Origin: Crocodylus rhombifer
Lineage: Eukaryota; Chordata; Crocodylia; Crocodylidae
Direction of reading: 5' to 3'
NCBI GenBank assembly: GCA_038503035.1
Contig: JAVSML010021679.1
Location: 124,001 to 188,000 of the forward strand
Length of the DNA: 64,000 nt
Shown: piece by piece, positions 55,997 through 64,000 of the stretch
Numbering within the stretch: the first letter of the stretch is position 1
Layout of the letters: every line of letters begins with the position of its first letter
Translations under genes and position numbers: made by a program
Notes under the pieces: generated by a model
Database searches by the model: none
Told to the model about the DNA's origin: nothing
The model's input: the letters and a program-made list of their open reading frames with translations, nothing else

Positions 55997-58064
55997 AATG
56001 TGAAGTTAGGCATCTCCTGTAGATCCACCCAGTGTGTAACAACACCCTTAGTAAGTTTTAAGTGGAGTATAAGACACCACCTTAGTTTCATCCTGGTCAG
56101 GAATACTTCAAAACAACTTCCAGTTCCAGAAGAAACCAGCAATTTTAAAATGTAGTGCAAACAGACACAAATCAGAATTCATTAATTTTAAGAGTTAAGT
56201 ACAGAAATGCTTAATAAGTTAAAAATGCTTAAACCTGAATGAGTTTGCTCAGTCCTAAATACCATTGGGGAAAATATATTTTCCTCCACTTTTTCTCTCT
56301 ATCTAAATAAATTTTGCCAAACTCACAGTTTTTTGAATGGTGGCATTTTGCTAGCTGGACATATGAAAAGATGCATTTGCCATTTAAAAGCTGCAAAATT
56401 CAACATAATCTAATTAGATAATTGTCATTAACACCAGACCAGTCCTGCAAATATTTACTTTCTGGAAAATCTTGATGCATAATCTGAGTACTACCACTGA
56501 AGACAACAGAACTTCTAATGAGAGTGATGTATACACATAAACTGGGCATTTAGACTTTACTTATAATAAAATGAACAACTGTTTTTAGAGTAAGGATTGT
56601 AACATCTGCAAATATTATAATGCCATAACAGTAATCAGTGTTATATCCTTACTGAGTAATGTGTTCAATTTTGACCCACCCCATATCCCACCCAGAGGGA
56701 ATTTAGGGAAAGGGGCTGTGAATGATAGCCATAGGCAAAATAAATAAATAAATAAAACACACAAAGACTTCTGAATAATCAGGATGGTTTATTAGAGACA
56801 GCAGATGACTAAAAAGGAATATGAGAAAAGTATATGAATTAGGTCACAGTTTTAACAAAATATATCTGGAAGCTATGTTAGTCAGGACTCCTAACAAGAG
56901 GACCAATGGACATTCTCTGAGATTGAACTGAGTCATATTCAAAACTGACCTAAAAATATTTTTTCATGGCATGCACCATTGGCTTCTGGAACTCATTACC
57001 ACATACTGAGGTCAGGATCCTTTTATGTAAAAGGATCACATATTTTCATTTAACAAGAATTTCCAGATTTCTACCATTAAACAATAGGAGTTTTGGAAGG
57101 GAAGTGTATCCTAATTATGTGAGACACGAGCCAACCTATCACTTTAGGGCCTTGGAAGAAAGCTTCACCTGAATGCAACTTACCAATAACTGTTTCCTGT
57201 GTGGTTTGCACACCGCTGTGGACACCCCAGCACTAGCCCTTGCTGGACTAGAAAGACCTCCTTATTAGATATAGAATGCTAATTTCTATTGCTTGTGGGT
57301 ATTGGGAATCTTGAACACCCCTCATCCCTTTTTGCTGTGCTGTGTTTGTCATTGCATTCCTCCTCGTAGATACTCTGATCCTAGAAGAAGTTCAGTTTGA
57401 GTCACTATGATTATCGTTTGAGAGAAAAAGATTGTTAGGGTCAGTTTGAAGTGAGTTGAGATGCATAAGCCAGTGATCACACTCAATGCTAATAAGGCTA
57501 CCCCAGGAAAGAACAATGGCCATAGTTTGTGATTCATTTTCCTTGCTCCCTATTCAACTGGCTAAGAAATTGTTATCTTAGAGAAATGAGCAGGAATACA
57601 GAAATTTGAACTTGAACCATATAAAACTTCCACTTAAAAAGGCATGGGTGTGGAAGTCTGGAACTTGTCTCAAACCGTGAGAATGGTTTCTGCAGGGCTT
57701 GAGTCCTCACCACCCAGTAGAGAGTATGCCTGTGTATTCTCTGATGCTTGTAGTTCCTCTTGGTAACGTTGCCTGATTAATAATATCCCCCAAACCAGTG
57801 TATAGTTCAGAGGAACTTGCTTTGCCTTCTCTTATACTTCTCTGGATAAAATACAAGCTCCCAGATTCATCCTGGGAAGGGGAAGTAGATACAGCAAGTA
57901 CATTTATGTCTTGGAACTCCCGATCCAGACCAGGCTTTTCATGGGAGGTCATAGCATTGCACCAATACCACTTTACAGATTGCCTTCACTATAAGAACTA
58001 GGCCCTTTTCAATCCTAAAGGAAACAGAATGGCATTTCTGATTTGCAACCTTTTTTTCCCATCA
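55997..58064. other. unique AT-rich non-coding DNA
   Basis: A short AAATA microsatellite lies at 56740-56756. 56935-57180 has a faint LINE 3'-end look (GGCTTCTGGAACTCATTACC is WNxLP-like), too weak to call. Confidence 0.4.
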
Positions 58065-58341
58065 GGTACATCTACACATGTCATTATGGCAATGTTGTTG
58101 CTGCACCATGATTTAGTACATCCTTTTGTAAGTATTAAATCACAGTGCAGTAACATCCCGTCCTGTGCCATACGCATGGTGCATGGTTCTTGACAGCTAC
58201 TTCACCATCGCAGTTACTGTGCTATACTTGGGGAGCGTGTTGCTACAGCGAAATAGCTGCTGGTCACGTGTAGATGGCTGTGGATGCTATGTCACCGTAG
58301 TGCATTGCTATGGCAACATAGCGTCATGTGTAGACACACCC
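58065..58341. mobile_element. non-autonomous DNA element, GGTACATCTACACATG family
   Basis: Left GGTACATCTACACATGTCAT and right ATGTGTAGACACACC are inverted ends. GTGCATTGCTATGGCAACAT near the right matches inversely to 42610-42640. No coding capacity. Confidence 0.65.
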
Positions 58342-59490
58342 ATCCTGAACCATTTGTAGCTTTTTGCCTTGGCAATAAATTGGCAGTTGCTCTTTCCCCC
58401 TGTTCCCTTCTCACACCCAGTCCCTCCCCTTACCTCATTTTTCTGCCTATTTTTTCCTTCACCAGTCACAGTTACCTTTTGGCTATATCCCCATTTTTCA
58501 TAGGACACACTCTGTTCTCCCTCCCTATACAGTCTCACTTATTACTCCACATTTTTATTCTCTTGTTCATTTTCAGGTTACTTCCCCCCACCCTTGTTTT
58601 CCCTTCAGTGATTCCTCAGGATTTGCTCCCTAGCTAAGTCTCTCTCCCCCAACAATTCTTTCAAAGGTCTGTTTCCCAGAGCTTCTCTTCATATCTCTCC
58701 TCTCTTTCTACTTTTCTCTTCTCCTTGTCATATCCTCTTTGCCCTGTGATCTGTCAATTATGCAGCTCCTTATAGAGTACATATAACTACTATGTGACTA
58801 CAGTAGAAAGAATGCACAGGATCTGACTCAAAAGCCTTTTCATTCTCAGTTTTCTACTGATGATTCCAGGATAATAATGCTGACATGATGTAATGAAATC
58901 TATGCTCATTCGGAAAGATTCACCTTTTCCTCTGCCAGCATAAAAAAGTCAGTTTCAATCCTTACCAAAAACAAAACAAAACAAAAAACTATGATTGTAC
59001 CTATTGTAAATAACTGTTTTAAAAGGATTAGAAACTATAAAATCTTCCAACTTATTTTTTTTAGGAATGGGAAGAAAAGAGACTACTGTTGAATTGCACA
59101 GATTGCAAACTATCAACTAAACCTAGAGCTTGACAGATGTCCACTGTTTGATAGCCCTCTGGCATTCAAATTATTTTCAGATTACTCGGTAATAAAAGAG
59201 AATAATGACTTGAGCTATGTTATTTATTCATTTTACACTGTGTCTGAAAGTCATAAAACACTGTACTGATGGATGTAAATTGTCCCAGACAATTAGCTCT
59301 GATTGTAAGATAGTGAATTTAAAGTCTCTACAGTTTAATAATCAGGATGCCTTGGATTTCATCTTAAACTGTAGTGTAATAAACAACATAGGAGGAAAAA
59401 AAAGAAAAAATGGTTTTGGATATGCAGGCAAATATGTAATATTCAGGTGTGACTAGAGAGCACTGCTAGGCATATCAAATGGTAGGTAGG
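58342..59490. other. non-coding, pyrimidine-rich at 58390-58740
   Basis: Strong C/T bias on the plus strand explains the 117-codon frame. No repeat family recognised. Confidence 0.4.
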
Positions 59491-59519
59491 ACTCCTCACC
59501 TCACCCTAAGCAACAAATC

Positions 59520-60030
59520 AAATGTACACTTGTGCATCTTGTGTGTTTTATTGGCTGCTGGACCTTCCAGGAAGCAAGCAGTAGTGTTGGGAGCCTCGGA
59601 GGGGGGGCTGGCAGGGGGAGGGGCTGGCTGTGGTAGGGGTTGAGGTGCTGGGGGAGTGGGCGGAACTATGGGGGTCCCCCCATAGTCCCCTCCCCCCTCC
59701 TCCATCTCCCCTGACCCCTCACTCACCAGCACTGGAGCCCTAGCGCTGAAACACATAGCCTGACCAGCCGCATGGTTCTGCACCAGGGCAAGGGTCAACC
59801 ATAGAGATGTTCTGACAGCCAAAGCGACTCCATTGGGGACCCAGCCTCCAGTTGCCTCAGGGCACAGTCACTTTTTTAAGTTTTGATTTATTTTAGACCC
59901 CTGGATATTCAGGGGTCTAATTTTCTCAGCACAGGGAATGTTTTTTCATTCCCGCACATGCCTTTTGCCCTGCCTGAAATGGGTTTGAGGCGGGGCAAGA
60001 AGTACATGCACGCTTGTGTGGATGCACCCA
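59520..60030. mobile_element. GC-rich element built of serial hairpins
   Basis: Contains an even palindrome at 59666-59685 and three consecutive hairpins: 59893-59920 (perfect 11-bp arms, 6-base loop), 59934-59953 (7-bp arms, T6 loop) and 59965-59998 (about 11-bp arms, one mismatch). It ends near CTTGTGTGGATGCACCC, and CTTGTGCATCTTGTGTG near 59530 may be the other tip. The boundaries are inference. Confidence 0.45.
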
Positions 60031-60053
60031 AGTTGTGCATACCTACACTGTAG

Positions 60054-60349
60054 TGGGTGTACTTACATGTGCAATTAGCACATAGCAATAAACTCCAGCA
60101 CAGTTTGCAGTTTGGCTACAGGCAGACCCCACACTGTAGCACCCTCATGCCCTAGCCATTATCTACACATGTGTTTGAGTGTAAGTAACTATTCTGATGT
60201 AAGATAGTCTTTGTCCCAGACAGTACTTCCCTACAGTGGAGTTAATTAATTTAATGAGCCATAATACAGGCTCATGTGTAGATGATAATGATTTGCTGTG
60301 AAGCTAATTAGTCAGCTCCATAGTAAAGCACATGTGTAGATGCACCCAC
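60054..60349. mobile_element. non-autonomous DNA element, GGGTGYAYYTACATGTG family
   Basis: Left GGGTGTACTTACATGTGC and right CACATGTGTAGATGCACCC are inverted ends. Internal ATCTACACATGTG and CATGTGTAGATGATAATG add a second inverted pair. Non-coding. Confidence 0.65.
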
Positions 60350-60839
60350 TGAAAAACGCTTTTGATATGTGATAAGACTGATTTAGATCTTTTAACCTCA
60401 AAGTTTGGAGGTTTCAGGAACACCCCAGGGAGATCAACACACTGTTTTCAGCTGGGATAGGACTGAGCTCTAACCAAGTTTAGAATATTAAGTGGATGGG
60501 GGTGGAGGGAATATAGATGAGTCCTTCAAATTTAAGGTTTTATCTACTCTTAAGTACTTTCAAGTTCCTATATCTTTGTTCTCAGGAGCAGAAATTTGTC
60601 CTGATGTTCTTAATCAAAGTTTCTTCAAACTAATGAAAACTTCTGAGTATCAAAGAACTTGGTTAGAAGACTAACATTCTTGTTACTTTTTCTACAATGG
60701 CTGTTTATGGTCCAAGAAAAAAAAAACAACCAGAGTTGGGGACCAGTTGGACTGACTCCCATTTGGTTTAGCTTTCTCAATACATCATCAGTAGTTGGGG
60801 AGGGGATGCAAAATTAAGCAGTCATGTTGCGTGCATATC

Positions 60840-60945
60840 ACTTCTTCAGCCCAGACCTGAAGCTTGAAAAATTGTGTAATATCTCTCACAACTGTACAGT
60901 TTGTCCAATAAAAGATAACACCAAAACCCCTGGCTTCACATAACA
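60840..60945 (+). mobile_element. Penelope-like tail fragment
   Basis: CAGACCTGAAG (60851-60861), CTTGAAAAATTGTG, then CAGTTTGTCCAATAAAAGAT repeats the order seen on the right arm at 45.6 kb. The helix II part is deleted. Confidence 0.5.
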
Positions 60946-61937
60946 CTACAAGGCAATCCTTTTGGTTATTGTGGCTGTATAATAAGAATCCTTCCCTACA
61001 GCACTTGAAAACATGGCCCTGCAAATGTTTGTTTCTTTGGTCTCTGTTACCAGATCCTACAATTCACACAGATGACTGTTTCCAGCTCAGAAAATAGTGT
61101 GTGATTTCTTTAACTTTGATGATAACTCTGATAAGTAGTTACATAAACTTTGTGTAAAGTAGATGTTTCTACCAGCTGTGAGGTCAAGAGTGGTAAAAGC
61201 TGTAAATGGTAAAAAGATGAGCCAACCCTCTCACCCCTCCCCCAGCACAAACTGATCAAATTATAGCATAAATCTATGTGCCACCCTAACACAACAATGC
61301 AGTTTGCTATTCACTATCAATCTCACTATTACTGCTATGAAGTTATAAGGCTCAGGAACAATGAGTCAATATTTAAGTCATATTCCCCATCAGCCTAGAT
61401 CACCCAGTGAAACTGATGATATCACCAAGGGAACAAATTCACTGAACACCAGTCATACAGCCATTGGCAGCCTTGGCTTCCAAGCTGTCATGTTCTGCAG
61501 CTCAAAGTCTAGGGGCGTTGACAACCAAGGCTACCTTAAGCAGTGCGGTCACTCATAAGAGGTCTCAGATCTCACATAGTTTTCACCAATATCAATTAAT
61601 GGATTGTCACACCTTTGTTGAGGTAGGAGAACACTATAAGCATGTTATAGAGGTAGAAGTAAGGCACACTGAGCTTAAATTATGTCATAAATATTATATG
61701 ATGAGTCAGGAGTGGGAAATGAAGATGAGTCCAGGGTTCCTGCTTTTCAAACCTGACCTGTTGTTTCTAGACTGCAGTTTCTCTTAACTAAATTAGCTAT
61801 ATTTGCAAGAGAGTCAATTAGTAGTGATAAGGTAAGAGAGCAGCAGGTGAAGCTAAAGACTTGATTCCTTTTCATACTAAGCATCTGTTCAACTCCCAAG
61901 CAGTGCAAATGAGCTTATATCTTTTGTGAAAACACTG
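60946..61937. other. non-coding, no recognised feature
   Basis: No named repeat or coding motif. The 107-codon frame at 61464-61787 has no domain. Confidence 0.4.
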
Positions 61938-63684
61938 TCGGGTAGTCACCAGGTATGGACATTTACCCCTACATCTGGTTGACGTTCACTGGCCCCTCGG
62001 GGTGACTGCGTCCCTTATTGTCGATCTGGGTGGGGCCTGGTGCCCTTTCTTTTCCCGCTTGCCACAACTTTGATGATAAGAAGAAATTTTATGAAAAGGG
62101 AGGTGATGACTACCAGTCCCACACCCAGATCGATCGTCCAGGCTGCCCCAGTGCTCAGAGTCCCAAAAAAATGGATGTGCAGGAAGAACCCACATAAACC
62201 GGTCTCTTTACTTTTGTTCACTTTATTTCTTTCAAGTTTACTAAATTCTTATGGCCTTTGTCCTACTTATCTCCTGGACATCATCAGGGTCGGCTTCCTG
62301 CCCTTGGGGCTGGCCACCCCTCTTCCAAGGGTCTTCAGTGACTCACTTTCCCCACTCTGAACTGCTCCAGATACTTTATATCTAAATTGTGCCAGCTTAA
62401 TTGAAGGCACACCAGGCTTAATTGATGGCGCGTGCTGCTTAATGAGGAGGGGAATTCCCACTGGGTCAATCAGATGGGCAGGGCACAGTCCCCACAGCTC
62501 GGGTTTTCTGCCTGCTCCTGATCCTGCTGTGGGGATCCTCCAGGCATCCGTTCCCTCATCTCCTAGCTGGCAGGGGAGGCAGCAAGGAGAACAAGAGAGA
62601 GAGAAGAAAAAAACCCAAAAACTGCATGGCAGACAGTTCGGTTGGATCTGCCACCTGTGCTGCTTCTAAGGGTTTTTCCTGTCAGCCTTCCGCAAGGGTG
62701 TCACCGTGTTTTCAGGGTCCGACCACAGGCTTACCCGGTCTTCCCCATCTTCACCCCACAGGTTCCACTCTCCTGTTCTGTCATCCTTCTCCACCTCCCC
62801 CGGGTTCCACCCCCAGCCTCCAGATATGGCCCCCGCTGCAGACTGGCACCAATCTGCTTCACCTGGTGAAGGGGTAAAGCTGAGCAGGTGTGGATGGGGA
62901 GATCCTGTCGCACCATGGATATCATGATGTGTCGTGGTTTGCGCTCCTGGGTGAGGACGCACCCTAGGTGAGTGCCCCCCCGGACTCTCACATACACTCT
63001 GTGTCCGCCTGGCCTCAAGCATCTGGTCATGAGCGGCTCTATTCTGGATGTTTGATGACATCTGTCTTACCATCTCTGGTGGTCCACCGAGTAGGTGTTC
63101 ACCTCCGGTATGGTCTTCCCCAGTCCCACCTGCCACAACTTTGAATCTTACTTCAGTGCAGGGTTGAGCCACCCAGGATCTCTCAACGGTGGGACATCTG
63201 TCTGGTGGTCTTCTGTGAGGCTCCATCTCCCCTCTACCTTGCCCTTACACCCAGCCTTGGCAGGTCACTGTTGTCCTCTTGGCCAGCCTCCCGGCTCCTG
63301 CTCCCAAGTTACTCTCATGGGGAGGGGTGAGCCACCCAGCCTCAAATGGAAACACTAAACAGTATCCTACCTGGGCCATGAGACCTCCACCTCTTCCTAA
63401 AGGGCAACAACCACCCTGTGGCCTATGTACCAAACTGGCTCCCCAAGCTCTAACCCTCAACCCCTCCAAAAGTGGGAAATGCAAATTACAACAACAAAAA
63501 AGAACTGCTGACATCCTCTGCGGAACCCAACTGTCCCCTTTGTCAACCCCCTTTGGCTGAGTTGCTAACAACTTCCTCTCAACCTTAAGGGTCCAGGTTT
63601 GGCCCTATACACAGCTGGGGTATCCTGCGGCTTGCACCCCACTCCTTAGCTCTCATAGCCTCACCTTCAGTTTCTCCTTGTGAC
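61938..63684 (-). mobile_element. candidate long LTR on the minus strand
   Basis: On the minus strand: TATAAAG at 62374-62380, then a poly(A) signal AATAAA at 62223-62228 about 150 bases downstream, a normal TATA-R-poly(A) layout. Upstream of the TATA box are three copies of a GCTTAATTGA-like motif (plus-strand positions 62395, 62416 and 62437). Tips TGTCGGG (left) and TTGTGACA (right, giving TGTCACAA inverted) are short inverted ends. No target duplication was confirmed. The whole block is GC-rich and differs sharply from its flanks. A 186-codon minus frame at 62666-63226 has no recognised domain. Confidence 0.4.
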
Positions 63685-64000
63685 ACACTTACATGGGTTT
63701 CAGGCTCCTTTGCAATGCCAGAGCAGTAAAAACAAGCTTTTGTATAGCTACCAATCAGGCCCTGATTTAAATGGTTCTGCAGAAGTCATTTGGTAACTAG
63801 TGACAATTTTCCCCAATACTGCCTGTTAGTTCTACTGTGATTGTAACAACTTGAATCTGTCATCCATTTTTTTCCTTGTTTTCTTTTTCTTTAAACTGCT
63901 GGAATTCAGGTTAAACACTTGATTTGTTAAAAATATGTAAAAACTGCAATTAAATGGGCAAGTTCCTAAGAAATGAAAAATCCTAAAAGGTAGCCACTTT
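63685..64000. other. AT-rich non-coding DNA
   Basis: No signal recognised. Confidence 0.4.

Noticed and set aside
56935..57180. faint LINE 3'-end similarity
   Set aside because: Only one WNxLP-like phrase. Too little to assign a family or strand.
62666..63226. 186-codon minus-strand open frame
   Set aside because: GC-rich LTR-like DNA makes long frames by chance, overlapping frames exist on the other strand, and no domain or low-stop conservation can be seen.

Overview
This window looks like a vertebrate nuclear, gene-poor stretch, most likely from a crocodilian (turtle is the main alternative). It is AT-rich intergenic or deep intronic DNA. I find no convincing protein-coding exon, tRNA, rRNA or CRISPR array. 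Nearly everything recognisable is a transposable element. The crocodilian call is inference. It rests on abundant CR1-type LINEs of several ages (one with a bird/crocodilian-style TTCTATGATT 3' tail), many non-autonomous hAT-like DNA elements and hairpin MITEs, Penelope-like tails and LTR elements. Birds have few DNA transposons, and mammals lack this CR1 set.

Layout. 0-5 kb: AT-rich unique DNA, a 755-bp hAT element with an exact 8-bp target duplication, a fragment of an unnamed LINE and a CpG-containing LTR-like block. 5-12.5 kb: mostly unique DNA with a Penelope-like tail, a hairpin MITE and two hAT fragments. 12.5-18.2 kb: a dense graveyard of CR1 pieces and DNA elements, including a CR1 with a small in-place inversion. 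19-20.2 kb: a possible LTR or transcription unit with TATA-like and poly(A) signals. 20.7-22.2 kb: a Penelope-like inverted pair and a MITE. 22.2-28.9 kb: a 6.7-kb repeat-poor island. 28.9-33 kb: DNA elements, a 17-base G run, a Penelope-like tail and a LINE 3' end. 33-35.9 kb and 38.3-41.2 kb: mostly unique AT-rich DNA. 35.9-37.7 kb: a nested cluster of hairpin MITEs. 41.2-45.7 kb: nested DNA elements, a CR1 tail and a 412-bp Penelope-like inverted pair with a hammerhead-like core. 46-53 kb: the main LINE block, with a CR1 3' end (-), an RTE-like LINE (-), a long CR1 (-) interrupted by a hAT, then an RTE-like RT fragment fused to the youngest CR1 (+). 53-64 kb: DNA-element hairpins, the sibling of the first hAT, a three-unit 50-bp repeat and a minus-strand LTR candidate.

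No gene network can be described. The only proteins traceable are decayed CR1/LINE reverse transcriptase and endonuclease remnants. The best candidate for unusual biology is the set of Penelope-like tails that keep pieces of a hammerhead-ribozyme core, twice as outward-facing inverted pairs. Catalysis is not demonstrated. All family names come from recognising motifs by eye, without database support.
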